Shown: positions 43,347-52,565, numbered from the stretch's first letter. The stretch: 64,000 nt of DNA from JACPPO01 sp965262505 (GCA_965262505.1 CBDHFM010000030.1:2046001-2110000), one strand, 5' to 3'. The notes: generated by a model not told the origin, from the letters alone. A program made the numbers and translations.

Positions 43347-43707
43347 GTTCCGTGTCGGCGGGTGGAAACTCGAGCGACCGGAGCTCGGCCCTGAGCACCC
43401 AGCGCAGTTCCTGCCCCAGTAGCGGCCGAGGCGTGCCCTTGAGGCTGCACCGGTAGAAATACAACTCGATTGTCCGGTCCGGGTACGCGTGCTGCGTCCG
43501 GTACGCGCACTCGCCGACCATGGCCTCCACACCGAGCTCTTCGAGGAGTTCACGCCGAAGCGCCGCCCCGTGGGTCTCGTCGGGATCGATCTTGCCGCCT
43601 GGGAACTCCCACATCCCTGCCAGATGCACGCCGGGCTGTCTCCGCGTGACAAGGAACCGGTGAGCGTCTTCGATGACGGCGGCGACGACGACCACAACAG
43701 CGGTCAT
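43312..43707 (-). CDS. mutT: Nudix hydrolase, MutT-type
   Basis: The 131-residue protein has a complete Nudix box, GGKIDPDETHGAALRRELLE followed by ELGV, and a MutT-like start (VVAAVIEDAHRFLVTRRQPG, MWEFPGGK). It probably removes 8-oxo-dGTP. It starts 16 bp after the mutY stop on the same strand. The neighbouring MutY lacks the usual C-terminal Nudix-like domain, so this separate protein may cover part of that role; that is inference. Confidence 0.88.
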   Translation of the reverse strand: MTAVVVVVAAVIEDAHRFLVTRRQPGVHLAGMWEFPGGKIDPDETHGAALRRELLEELGVEAMVGECAYRTQHAYPDRTIELYFYRCSLKGTPRPLLGQELRWVLRAELRSLEFPPADTELIELLTTSGAR

Positions 43708-43723
43708 GGGCAGCCATGCACGG

Positions 43724-44401
43724 TCACGCCGCTCCCCGTGCCGGGTAGGAGCGGCACATCTTCGCCATCGGACACACCGGGCATTTGGGTTTTCGGGTCA
43801 CGCACACCGTTGCGCCGAGATCCATTAATGCCTGATTGAAGTCGAAGACATGCTTGCGCGGCATGAGGATCTCGGACACGTTCCACAAATGCCTGCGCGT
43901 GGCATGTGCCTTCGCGTTCCCTCGGCTGACGAATACGCGGAACAGCACGCGAGCGACATTCGTATCGACGATGGCCGCGCGCTGCCCGAACGCGAAGCTC
44001 CGAATCGCACCCGCCGTGTATGCACCGATGCCCTTGAACGACAGCAGCGTGTCCTCGTCCGACGGGAGGCGGCTGTTGTAGCGGGCGACCGACTCGCGGG
44101 CGATCGCCTGAAGGCGGCGCGGGCGGATGTTGTAACCGAGCGGCCGCCACGTGTCGGTAACGTCCGGTTCCGGAGCGGCGGCCAGGGCGGCGAGCGATGG
44201 ATACTTGTCGAGCCACTCATGGTATTTCGGGATCACACGATCGACCTGCGTCTGCTGCAGCATCATCTCCGAGACGAGAATGTGATACGGGTCGGAGGTC
44301 CTGCGCCACGGGAGATCCCGCCCGTGCGCGCCGTACCAGGCGAGCAGCCGGCGGCGAAAGCGTCGGCGCGAGGCCGGATCCGGTAGGGAACGGGCGGACA
44401 T
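43724..44401 (-). CDS. mutY: A/G-specific adenine glycosylase without the C-terminal domain
   Basis: The 225-residue protein (ATG 44401; a GTG two codons earlier is also in frame) removes adenine paired with 8-oxoguanine. Visible are DLPWRRTSDPYHILVSEMML with the catalytic Glu, LQQTQVDRVIPKY, the helix-hairpin-helix LLSFKGIGAYTAGAI, catalytic Asp in AAIVDTNVARVL, and the Fe-S cysteines CVTRKPKCPVCPMAKMC. It ends soon after the cluster, so the 8-oxoG-recognising Nudix-like domain of about 120 residues is absent. The promoter side is duplicated at 49992-50158. Confidence 0.92.
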   Translation of the reverse strand: MSARSLPDPASRRRFRRRLLAWYGAHGRDLPWRRTSDPYHILVSEMMLQQTQVDRVIPKYHEWLDKYPSLAALAAAPEPDVTDTWRPLGYNIRPRRLQAIARESVARYNSRLPSDEDTLLSFKGIGAYTAGAIRSFAFGQRAAIVDTNVARVLFRVFVSRGNAKAHATRRHLWNVSEILMPRKHVFDFNQALMDLGATVCVTRKPKCPVCPMAKMCRSYPARGAA

Positions 44402-44450
44402 CCGCACCTATAATTCCACGCGTGAGGATCTACACCAAGACCGGCGACAG
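44284..44450. repeat. Left copy of a 167-bp direct repeat (mutY 5' end and promoter)
   Basis: The segment matches 49992-50158 with no gap and four mismatches in 167 bases. It covers the first 39 codons of mutY, the intergenic promoter (CCTATAATTCC) and the first 29 bases of the cobalamin adenosyltransferase gene (44422-44450). In this copy mutY is complete and the adenosyltransferase gene is cut after nine codons. Confidence 0.9.
44422..44450 (+). pseudogene. Five-prime stub of the cobalamin adenosyltransferase gene
   Basis: GTG 44422 opens VRIYTKTGD, identical to the start of the intact gene at 50130, and then diverges at 44451. It marks the left junction of the inserted segment. Confidence 0.85.
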
Positions 44451-45155
44451 CCCGTCGGCTCGGCCCGCCTGCCACACGTCAGCGTTCCGGTTACCGCGAT
44501 GACTCGATTGATCGAAAGATTGAAGAAGAAAGATCTTGTGCCAGGTGTTCCGACCTGGCTGATCCCGCTCGCGGTTATCAGCGTTCTTTCGTATCTGCTC
44601 CAGTCGATACAGTACCGGAGCTCGAACCTGTCGGTCTTCCTGTTCGACTACGAGTACGGATTCATCAGGCGCGGACTGCTTGGCGCCATCGTGAACCTGT
44701 CTCCGGTCGATGTGGAAGAGTATTTTGTCTTTCTGGTGTTCTACGGGCTCGTTTCCGTGGCTTTGTATCTTGCGATCCTCTCTCTGTTCCATAGTACTAC
44801 TTTGTCAGATTTGCAGTTTGACGTCTTTGAGCTTGAGCATCCACTTCAGGTAGTGCGGTTGCGTCATGAAGAAATGGGCGGTCAGCACTTCCTGGATGAT
44901 GGCGCGGACGCGCGGCAGCGTGAGATGTGTCTGTCCCCGTCGGCGGCGTTCCATCTGGAGAAAGCTGTAGGCGAGGGCGGTCAGCGCCACGTGACGTTGC
45001 CAGCCCGGCAGGCTGCGGCCTTCGAAGTGGTCGAGCCCAATCTCGTCCTTGAGCTCCTGGTATTGCTGCTCGATCGCCCAGCGCTGATGCGCGAGGCGCA
45101 CGAGGCCGCGCAGCGCGGTGGTGGCGGGCAGATCGACCAAGTAGTACTGGGTAGA

Positions 45156-46592
45156 TTCAACCGGTCGTCGCAACGTCTCAACGATGAGGAGTTGCGATGG
45201 GAACACCGAAACGTCGACGGTCACATCGTGCGGGACGTGCTCCGATGCGGTCGCCGGGGCGCCCGACGGCGGGACGCCGTGAGCACCGGCGCCGATTTTG
45301 GGAATCAATCGCTTGTGGCTTGTCCAGCGAAGAGGCTGCGCTGGCTGCCGGCGTGTCTCAGCCGGTCGGTACTCGATGGTTCCGCGAAAGTGGAGGCATG
45401 CCGCCGATCAGCCTGGCCCCACTGTCGGGGCGTTATCTGTCGTTTGCCGAGCGCGAAGAAATTGCCATTTTGCACGCCCAGCACGTCGCCATTCGTGACA
45501 TCGGTCGGCGAGTCAGCCGCTCCGCGTCGACCATCTCGCGCGAGCTACGTCGCAATGCGGCCACCCGCAATGGTGGGCTGGAGTATCGCGCGACGACCGC
45601 GCAGTGGCACGCCGACCTGAAGGCCAAAAGACCGAAGGTAGCGAAGCTGGCGCAGCACGACGAGCTGCGTCGCTACGTGCAAGACCGACTTGTGGGCATG
45701 GTGACGGCCACGGACGGGACGAAGGTGCGTGGTCCCGCTGTGCACTGGAATGGTCGCCGTCACGGTCGTCGGCAGGATCGACGCTGGGCGGCTTCATGGA
45801 GTCCCGAGCAAATCGCCAACAGACTGCACGTCGACTTCCCCGATGATGAATCGATGCGGATCTCCCACGAGGCCATCTACCAAGCGCTCTACGTGCAAGG
45901 ACGAGGTGCGTTGCGACGCGAACTGGTGACGTGCTTGCAGACCGGACGGGCGCTACGGGTTCCTAGAGCACGTACACGCGGACGCGGCAAGCAGTTCGTC
46001 CGATCCGACATCATGATCAGTCAGCGCCCCGCCGAAGCCGACGATCGGGCGGTGCCAGGACACTGGGAGGGTGACCTGATTGTCGGGCTGGGTAGCTCCG
46101 CGATTGGGACCCTCGTGGACCGCACCACCCGTTTCACGATGCTGCTGCATCTCCCTCGCATGGATGATTATGGGCAGCCTCGGATCAAGAACGGTCCCGC
46201 ACTGGCCGGGCACGGTGCCGAGGCCGTCCGAGACGCCATCGCGTCGGCGATCCTCACGCTACCGGAGCAGCTTCGCCGTTCACTGACGTGGGACCAAGGT
46301 GCCGAGATGGCTCAACACGTTCAGCTCCGCATCGTCACCGGTCTACCAATCTACTTCTGCGATCCGCATAGCCCCTGGCAACGCGGCACGAACGAGAACA
46401 CCAACGGCCTGCTCCGCCAGTACTTTCCCAAAGGCACCGACCTGTCCAGGCACTCCCGCGATGACCTTGACGCTGTGGCTGCTGCTCTCAATGGTCGCCC
46501 CCGGAAGACCCTCGCCTGGCAGACCCCCGCGGAGGCGCTTAGGAATCAGCTATGCTCGGTCACACAACGCGGTGTTGCGACGATACCTTGAA
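45156..46592 (+). mobile_element. IS30-type element nested in the IS701-type transposase gene
   Basis: The imperfect terminal repeats are TTCAACCGGTCGTCGCAAC at the left and TTCAAGGTATCGTCGCAAC read inward from the right (14 of 19 match). The transposase stop lies in the right repeat. A 2-3 bp target duplication expected for this family could not be settled. Confidence 0.7.
45197..46591 (+). CDS. IS30-family transposase
   Basis: The 464-residue protein has an N-terminal region with GRYLSFAEREEIAILHAQHV and IGRRVSRSASTISRELRRNA (the IS30 helix-turn-helix), ASWSPEQIANRLHVDFPDD, and a DDE core with VPGHWEGDLIVG, LTWDQGAEMAQH and PWQRGTNENTNGLLRQYFPK. It ends with LNGRPRKTLAWQTPAEAL, also typical. 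The frame is intact. Its own ends are present, so it may be mobile. The first about 60 residues are Arg-rich and the true start may lie further in. Confidence 0.92.
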   Translation: MGTPKRRRSHRAGRAPMRSPGRPTAGRREHRRRFWESIACGLSSEEAALAAGVSQPVGTRWFRESGGMPPISLAPLSGRYLSFAEREEIAILHAQHVAIRDIGRRVSRSASTISRELRRNAATRNGGLEYRATTAQWHADLKAKRPKVAKLAQHDELRRYVQDRLVGMVTATDGTKVRGPAVHWNGRRHGRRQDRRWAASWSPEQIANRLHVDFPDDESMRISHEAIYQALYVQGRGALRRELVTCLQTGRALRVPRARTRGRGKQFVRSDIMISQRPAEADDRAVPGHWEGDLIVGLGSSAIGTLVDRTTRFTMLLHLPRMDDYGQPRIKNGPALAGHGAEAVRDAIASAILTLPEQLRRSLTWDQGAEMAQHVQLRIVTGLPIYFCDPHSPWQRGTNENTNGLLRQYFPKGTDLSRHSRDDLDAVAAALNGRPRKTLAWQTPAEALRNQLCSVTQRGVATIP

Positions 46593-47350
46593 CCCAATCT
46601 TGGTGACAGGCGTTGCGCCGAGGTCGCGTTGACACAACAACCACACCTCGGGGGCGAGCCGTCGGCCCTCGCGCCAGTCGTGGGCGGGCGTGACCCGTAC
46701 GGCACAGAAGCGGGCGCGCCACGGGGGATGCGTGCCGTTGCGCCACGACACGAGCCGCCACTGGCGAGGCGCTTGCGTGGCGGCCCAGGCCCGCGCTTCG
46801 ACGGTCTGTGTACCGACCGGTAGGCCGTGCCGCGTGCGCGGACGGCCGCGGCCCGTCGGCGGCGGCGGCGTCTCGAGGGCCGGCGTTCCACGGAAGACCT
46901 TGAGATCGGACGACACCCCCAACGCGTAGGACAGTTTGGCCCGATGCAGCGTTCGCCGCCGCGTGGCGTTGTCGCCGAACTCGGCATCCCCCAACACGGC
47001 GGTCACCGTCACGCCCGCGGCGCGTACTTGTCGCAGCAGCGTGAGGGCCAATTGCCACTTGGGCTGAAAGCGCACGCCGGCGGGAATGCGGGCGCGGGTC
47101 CGTTGGGCAGCGGTGAGCCACGTCTCCGGCAGATAGAGCTGCGCGCCCAGCATCCAGGCGCGCGTCCCCGTCCACAGGGCCACCGTGACGGCCGTTTGGC
47201 AGTTCGCGATTTTCCCGCGTGCCCCGCAGTATTGCCGCGCCACGCCGACCGACGCGGTCCCTTGCTTGGGAAAACTGGTGCCGTCGAGGATCAACACGCC
47301 GGTCCGCTCCGGGACCCGCGCCCGCAGCTGCTTCCACACCGTCTCGGCGT

Positions 47351-47381
<31 letters not shown>

Positions 47382-47890
47382 CGCCTGATAGGTCCCGGGG
47401 TCGCTCAACCGCGCCCACATCGCCTCCATGGACTTGCGGCAACTGTCGTTGAGCAACCCGGCGACGTAGCGCCGCAACGCGCCGCGTTGACTGGCGCGCC
47501 CGAAGCCGGCCTCGAACGGCTCCAGCCAGGCCAGCAACCGACGGAGCCACGCGGTCGCGGTGTGATCGAGCACCGCACGGCAGCGTATCGAACTCGCGGA
47601 ATTTGTACAATGCCCTCAAAAGTGATCGCTCTCGAATCCACTCGGCAATTCGTCAATCTGACAAAGTAGTACTAGGAGCCTGACTTGGAAGAAAGAGGAG
47701 TCCATCAGCTCGAACATTCTGTTTTGCTTCGTGATTCTCATGAGCCCGATTTTCCTGAAGAATTCCTTCCACGATTTCGGGCGAATCGATCAACTTGGTT
47801 ATCTCTGTCTTGCCTTGTTTGCGCTAGCGACCCCTGCGGCCCAGAGAGCCTGTACCGCCACGGATTTCTTGGACAGCCGGGTGAGTGTAT

Positions 47891-48781
47891 TCACGCGGCC
47901 GTGGTGAGCGCAACCGCGCGACGGACGACGGCGGGTGCGCGGAAGCCGAGTCGCTCGATCAACCACTGCTGGTTATAGGTCTCCTTGAAGGTGCGCAGCG
48001 CCTGCTGCAAGTCCTCGACATCCGTAAAGTGGCGCACCCACAGCAGCTGTTCCTTGAGGGTGCGGAAGAACCGTTCGATGCAGCCGTTCCCCTCGGGCTG
48101 GCGGACGAAGGCCGGTGATGACACGATGCCGAGGAACCGGAGCTCGGCGTGAAAGTCGTTGCTCATGTACTGACTGCCGTGGTCGTGGCGCATCGTGAGC
48201 CCGCTCGCCACGCCGGCGGCCATCGTCCCGAAGTGATCTCGGACGCCCTGGCGCACCGGCTCCAACGCCTCGAAGCGCGTGCCGTACTTCGCCGCGTGTA
48301 GTCCCACACATTCGGCCGTGCAGTGATCGATCGCCCCGACGATCGTGACGTGGCCGTCCGCCAGCGTCACGGTGGCCGTCGCATCGGTGCCCCACATCAC
48401 GTTGGGACTGGCGGTGACGATGGTGCCGTCGTGGGGACGGGCGGCGACCGGCGTGGGCAGCCGCGCAGGGCCGAGCAAGTCGGCAGCGCGCATCACGACC
48501 AACGTCCGACGTTTCGACGTGCGCAGCCCCTGCACCCGCAAGCGCGCCCAGATCTTGCGGTGCCCTTCGCCGTGGAACGGACTCGCGGCGATCACGGCCC
48601 GGACCGCGGCCGTCAGCTCCGCATCCGACTGGGGCGGCTTGGGTCCGCGCTTGGCCACCGGCGTCGGCCGGGCGCGCCGGTTCCGTTGCGCGTAGACCGT
48701 CAAGCGCGGCACCTGCCACACGCGCGTGACGCGGGCGATGCCGTACGGCCGGTGGGTGGAGGGCGAAGTCTCGTGACTCAT
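47891..48781 (-). CDS. IS3-family transposase OrfB (integrase core)
   Basis: The protein has the IS3 OrfB layout: VIAASPFHGEGHRKIWARLR, then the rve core with MWGTDATATVTLADGHVTIVGAIDHCT (first Asp), MRHDHGSQYMSNDF (second Asp) and VRQPEGNGCIERFFRTLKEQ (Glu). The end ETYNQQWLIERLGFRAP is also typical. ATG 48781 overlaps the OrfA stop as ATGA, so coupling is more likely than frameshifting. The core is complete. Confidence 0.88.
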   Translation of the reverse strand: MSHETSPSTHRPYGIARVTRVWQVPRLTVYAQRNRRARPTPVAKRGPKPPQSDAELTAAVRAVIAASPFHGEGHRKIWARLRVQGLRTSKRRTLVVMRAADLLGPARLPTPVAARPHDGTIVTASPNVMWGTDATATVTLADGHVTIVGAIDHCTAECVGLHAAKYGTRFEALEPVRQGVRDHFGTMAAGVASGLTMRHDHGSQYMSNDFHAELRFLGIVSSPAFVRQPEGNGCIERFFRTLKEQLLWVRHFTDVEDLQQALRTFKETYNQQWLIERLGFRAPAVVRRAVALTTAA

Positions 48782-49170
48782 CGCTTCGACCTCCACCAGC
48801 CCAAAGGGCGGCCGGCCTCCAGGTGTCGAATCTTCTCGGCCAGCAACGCCTTGTCGGTGGCGAGATCCGCCACGACGCGCTTGAGCCGCCGCGTGTCCGC
48901 GCCCTCGACGGCGACCTCGCGATGCTTGAGGCGGGCCTCACCGCCGGCCACGAAGTCGTCACGCCACTGCGAGAGCTTCGCCGCCGTCACGCCATGGCGA
49001 CGACTGAGGCTCTCGAGTGATTCCCCCTTGAGGACCTCGATGACCACGGAGACTTTTCGTCGCGCGGACCACCGCCCCGTGCCGACGAGCGCCCACGAGG
49101 CTGAGGCCTCTGCGGTCGCCCTCCGGGCTCCCTCCGAGGCCTCAGCCTCGTGCTGTTTTCCCTTGGACAT
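48778..49170 (-). CDS. IS3-family OrfA (helix-turn-helix)
   Basis: The 130-residue protein has a helix-turn-helix (VIEVLKGESLESLSRRHGVTAAKLSQWRDDFV) and a C-terminal leucine-zipper-like helix (RRLKRVVADLATDKALLAEKIRHLEAG), the normal OrfA arrangement for dimerisation with OrfB. The N-terminal Ala/Glu-rich 30 residues are less usual. Its stop overlaps the OrfB start. Confidence 0.85.
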   Translation of the reverse strand: MSKGKQHEAEASEGARRATAEASASWALVGTGRWSARRKVSVVIEVLKGESLESLSRRHGVTAAKLSQWRDDFVAGGEARLKHREVAVEGADTRRLKRVVADLATDKALLAEKIRHLEAGRPLGWWRSKR

Positions 49171-49991
49171 AACTCATTCTCCTTCTCGCAGAAGGCTGTC
49201 CAAAGAAATCGTGGGGCGCGGGACGGCCCAGAGAGCCCTCGTCGTCCTCCTGCCACCTCTGCTCATTCTGTGCCACGAAGGCCAGATCGTACTGACGGTT
49301 CCGCCGATGATCGCGATTTTTCTGATCGGGGCTTTGCGCGACGATTCTCTGTTTCGTTTGCGGAGCCTCGCGCCTTTGGTCGCATCGATTTCTCTGTCCC
49401 TGGCTCTGACCTTCTATTTCCTGATCAACGGCATTCCCACCGTCGAGCGCGAGGTCCTGAGCGAGTACTTCGCGTCCAAGAGCCCCTACAATACCGGAGA
49501 GCGCTCCTGGCTTCTCTACGACAACCTCGAGGCCAACTTCAGCATCGCCATGGGCAGAGGCCGCGAGTTCCGTCAGCTTGTTGCGAGCCCGTTATACATC
49601 TTGGCCTTCATCCTGCACCTGCCGGTGATTGCTCTGTTCCACCGGCTCTACAAAGGCAGGTCCAACCAACGCTTGCGCCTCGCGTGCCGGCTCGTCGCCC
49701 TGACCGTGGCCGCTCAATGCGTGATTTTCTTCCTCAGCATCGACTATGCGCGGCACATCGCGAATATCTTTCTCGCCTTCGTCGTCATGCTGTTTTTCCT
49801 GGTTCAGAGATTCGAGCTGAGCGACGCGGTCGCAGTTCATACGGCCCGCTATAGGCACGTCCTGATCGGCCTTGCATTCATCCTTGCACCGATTCCCAAG
49901 TTCGGCATCATCAGCCCCTAGCCGACGCGTGCTATTGGAGCAACTGTAGGGTTCGAGACCGTCCGCTTCGGGGACGACCGGTGAGTGTCGG

Positions 49992-50109
49992 GATACGGGT
50001 CGGAGGTCCTGCGCCACGGAAGGTCCCGCCCGTGCGCGCCGTACCAGGCGAGCAGCCGGCGGCGAAAGCGCCGGCGCGAGGCCGGATCAGGTAGGGAACG
50101 GGCGGACAT
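49992..50109 (-). pseudogene. Five-prime fragment of mutY
   Basis: From ATG 50109 the frame encodes MSARSLPDPASRRRFRRRL and continues through GRDLPWRRTSDPY, matching the intact mutY at 44401 nearly residue for residue, then leaves the repeat. It is a by-product of the duplication. Confidence 0.88.
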
Positions 50110-50158
50110 CCGCACCTATAATTCCACGCGTGAGGATCTACACCAAGACCGGCGACAG
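49992..50158. repeat. Right copy of the 167-bp direct repeat
   Basis: It matches 44284-44450 at 163 of 167 positions. Here the adenosyltransferase gene is complete and mutY is reduced to its 5' end. TATAAT at about 50117-50122 lies 7-8 bases before the GTG at 50130, fitting a leaderless or near-leaderless transcript. The 70 bp between the membrane-protein stop and this repeat hold no gene. Confidence 0.9.
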
Positions 50159-50669
50159 TGGCGAGACGTCGTTCTTCGACAACACGCGCGTGTCCAAGGC
50201 CGATGCTCGCGTCGACGCGTACGGCGACGTCGACGAGCTGAACGCCTGCCTGGGAGCCGCTCGGGCGGCCGGCGTCGGGAGCGATCTCGCTTCGTCGCTG
50301 GAGTCGATCCAGCAGAATTTGTTCGCGCTCGGCGCGCGTCTCGCCGACCCATCGGCTCGTATCGCTGAGCGCGTCACGAAGACGGCGATCACCGCAGCCG
50401 CCGTCGAGCGGCTCGAACAGCTGATCGACCGGCTCGATACCGAAACGCCACGCTTGCGCAGCTTCATCCTGCCGGGCGGTTCCCCTGGGGGGGCGCTCTT
50501 GCATCTGGCGCGCACGGTGTGCCGGCGGGCGGAGCGGCGCGTCGTTGCGCTGGGACCGGAGGCGGTGGATCCCGTCTTGGTCGTCTACTTGAATCGTCTG
50601 TCGGACCTGCTGTTCGTGATGGCGCGGGCGGTGAATCATCGCGCCGGCGTGCCGGAAGTGGAATGGTAG
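50130..50669 (+). CDS. pduO: Cob(I)alamin adenosyltransferase, PduO type
   Basis: The 179-residue protein adenosylates cob(I)alamin to coenzyme B12. PduO-type features are RIYTKTGDSGETSFFDNTRV (ATP-binding N-terminus), DAYGDVDELNACLGAAR, FILPGGSPGGALLHLARTVCRRAERRVV and YLNRLSDLLFVMARAVN. The start is GTG 50130, 7-8 bases after a TATAAT box, with no ribosome site. hpnC follows 28 bp later. It implies a B12-dependent isomerase elsewhere in the genome. Confidence 0.94.
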   Translation: MRIYTKTGDSGETSFFDNTRVSKADARVDAYGDVDELNACLGAARAAGVGSDLASSLESIQQNLFALGARLADPSARIAERVTKTAITAAAVERLEQLIDRLDTETPRLRSFILPGGSPGGALLHLARTVCRRAERRVVALGPEAVDPVLVVYLNRLSDLLFVMARAVNHRAGVPEVEW

Positions 50670-50697
50670 TGGGAGTGGTCGTGGGATTGGCAGCGGA

Positions 50698-51615
50698 GTG
50701 GTAGAGGACGCCTACGCCTCCTGCGCGCGCGACGCGCGGCATCACTACGAGAACTTTCCGGTGGCGTCACTGCTCCTGCCGCGCCGTGCCCGGCGCCATG
50801 TGGCGGCCGTCTACGCGTTCGCTCGTGCGGCCGACGACTTCGCGGACGAGGGAGAGTGGACAGCCGAGGAACGGAAGCGCCTTCTGGACGGCTGGATGCA
50901 GCGGCTGTGCCAGGCCGCGTCGAGTGCCGAGCCAGGGTTGCCGCCCGGGCCGGGTGAGCCCTCCAACACCGTGGCCATCTTTCTGGCGGTCGGCGCAACC
51001 ATTCGCGGCTGTTCGTTGCCCGTCGACCTCTTTGAAGATCTCTTGAGCGCGTTCCGGCAGGACGTGGACGTGGCGCGATACGACACATGGGCTGAGCTGC
51101 TTGATTACTGCCGTCGATCGGCAAATCCGATCGGCCGCCTCGTGCTGCGCATCTCCGGACGGGGCGACGCCCAGCTCGATGCGTGGTCTGACGACATCTG
51201 TACCGCACTGCAGCTGACGAACTTCTGGCAAGACCTCAAGGCGGACTACGAGCGCGGCCGCGTGTATCTGCCTCGCGAGGAGCAGCGTCTCCACGGCGTG
51301 CGAGAAGAGGATCTCGCCGCCGGCCGCATCACGCCGGCATGGCAGGGGGCGTTGTCGGCTGCCGTGCTCCGCACGCGCGGCCTCTTCGAGGCGGGCAGGC
51401 CGTTGTGCGATGCCATGCGCGGCCGGTTGCGGTACGAGCTTCGTGCAACCTGGCTCGGGGGCACGCGCATACTCGATCGCCTGTCACGTGATCACTTCGA
51501 CGTTGTGAACCGCCGGCCTGCCCTCGGTGTCCTCGATGCGCCCTGGTTCGCGTGGAGGATGCTCGTGTGGACGGGTCGACGCGCGCCGCTCGCGTACGGG
51601 CCCCGGTCGTCATGA
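50698..51615 (+). CDS. hpnC: Presqualene/hydroxysqualene synthase HpnC
   Basis: The 305-residue protein is of the squalene/phytoene synthase superfamily. The Asp-rich motifs that bind Mg-diphosphate are visible as FARAADDFADEGEW and QLTNFWQDLKADYERGRVYLP, with HHYENFPVASLLLPRRARRHVAAVYAFAR at the start, typical of HpnC. In known systems HpnD makes presqualene diphosphate and HpnC converts it to hydroxysqualene. GTG 50698 is the start, and the 3' end overlaps hpnD as ATGA. No squalene-hopene cyclase is in the window. Confidence 0.93.
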   Translation: MVEDAYASCARDARHHYENFPVASLLLPRRARRHVAAVYAFARAADDFADEGEWTAEERKRLLDGWMQRLCQAASSAEPGLPPGPGEPSNTVAIFLAVGATIRGCSLPVDLFEDLLSAFRQDVDVARYDTWAELLDYCRRSANPIGRLVLRISGRGDAQLDAWSDDICTALQLTNFWQDLKADYERGRVYLPREEQRLHGVREEDLAAGRITPAWQGALSAAVLRTRGLFEAGRPLCDAMRGRLRYELRATWLGGTRILDRLSRDHFDVVNRRPALGVLDAPWFAWRMLVWTGRRAPLAYGPRSS

Positions 51616-52565
51616 GCAGAGACACCAGCTTCTATTATTCGTTTCTGGTCCTGCCTGCGCGGAAGCGCCGCGCCATTATCGCCGTGTGGGATTTCTGCCG
51701 CGCCGTGGACGACGCTGTTGACGACGCTGTTGACGACGCAGTGGACGAGGCGGTGGGCGACGTCCTGGACGACGCCGTGCGTGAGGCGGCGCCGGTTCGA
51801 GCGGCCGCTCAACTGGCGATGTGGCGCGCCGAGCTGAAGGCCTGCTACGCGGGCTATGCGGGAGTAGGCGGGGGCGATACCGGCGGTGGCGGTCCGAGCA
51901 CGACGCAGGGCAGGGCCTTGCAGCCGTACGTTCGGGAGTTCAGTCTGCCGCGGGAACCGTTCGAGGATTTGATCGACGGCGTGGCGATGGACCTGGCGCA
52001 CGCCAGGTATCCCACGTTCGAGGCGCTCGCCGAGTACTGCCGGCGCGTCGCCTCGACCGTCGGTCTCATCTGCATCGAGATCTTCGGGTACCGGGATCCG
52101 GCGACGCGGGCGTATGCCGTGAACCTCGGGATGGCGCTGCAGTTGACGAACATCATTCGAGATGTCGGGGCCGACCTGCGGCAGGGACGGATCTACCTGC
52201 CCGTCGAGGATCTCGTTCGGTTCGGCGTCACTGAGGAGGCGCTGCGGGAGGGGCGCGTGACGCCCCCTGTTCGGGAACTGCTTCGGTTCGAGTGCGGGAG
52301 AGCGCGGGACTACTACGAGCGAGCGGCGGCCGGTCTGCCCCGGGTGGATGCGCGGAGTCTTGTAGCCGCCGAAATCATGGGCGGCATCTACTTTGAGATG
52401 CTCCAGCGCATCGAAAGAGCTGGCTACGACGTGTTCAGTAGCCGCATTCGCGTGCCCCGTCCGCACCGCGCGCTGATAGCGCTCCGTCTCTGGGCCCGCG
52501 CGGCGCTCAGGATCCGAAACCCGGGACCCAAAGCCCAGGGCCTAAAGCCCAAGGCCCAACGTTGA
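51612..52565 (+). CDS. hpnD: Presqualene diphosphate synthase HpnD, expanded Asp motif
   Basis: The 317-residue protein has SFYYSFLVLPARKRRAIIAV at the start, the second Asp motif in LTNIIRDVGADLRQGRIYLP and CRRVASTVG. The first Asp motif is unusually expanded: FCRAVDDAVDDAVDDAVDEAVGD, coded by near-identical 12-bp repeats at about 51706-51760. An Gly-rich insert GVGGGDTGGGGPS follows. These additions lie next to the active site. ATG 51612 overlaps the hpnC stop; the stop overlaps the TTG start of hpnE. The C-terminal 14 residues (PKAQGLKPKAQR) are low-complexity. Confidence 0.9.
   Translation: MSRDTSFYYSFLVLPARKRRAIIAVWDFCRAVDDAVDDAVDDAVDEAVGDVLDDAVREAAPVRAAAQLAMWRAELKACYAGYAGVGGGDTGGGGPSTTQGRALQPYVREFSLPREPFEDLIDGVAMDLAHARYPTFEALAEYCRRVASTVGLICIEIFGYRDPATRAYAVNLGMALQLTNIIRDVGADLRQGRIYLPVEDLVRFGVTEEALREGRVTPPVRELLRFECGRARDYYERAAAGLPRVDARSLVAAEIMGGIYFEMLQRIERAGYDVFSSRIRVPRPHRALIALRLWARAALRIRNPGPKAQGLKPKAQR

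Larger units (their letters stand above)
47851..49223 (-). mobile_element. IS3-type element with a 14-bp flanking direct repeat
   Basis: The inverted ends share GATTTCTT and GGACAGCC (left TGTACCGCCACGGATTTCTT, right read inward TCCCGCGCCCCACGATTTCT). The flanks CGGCCCAGAGAGCC at 47837-47850 and 49224-49237 are identical over 14 bp. Removing one copy plus the element restores the membrane-protein frame, which supports the boundaries. Fourteen bases is much longer than the 3-5 bp usual for this family. Confidence 0.75.

Noticed and set aside
51706..51760. The 12-bp repeats considered as a CRISPR-like or regulatory array.
   Set aside because: The units are coding, contiguous and without spacers; they are an in-frame tandem repeat in hpnD.
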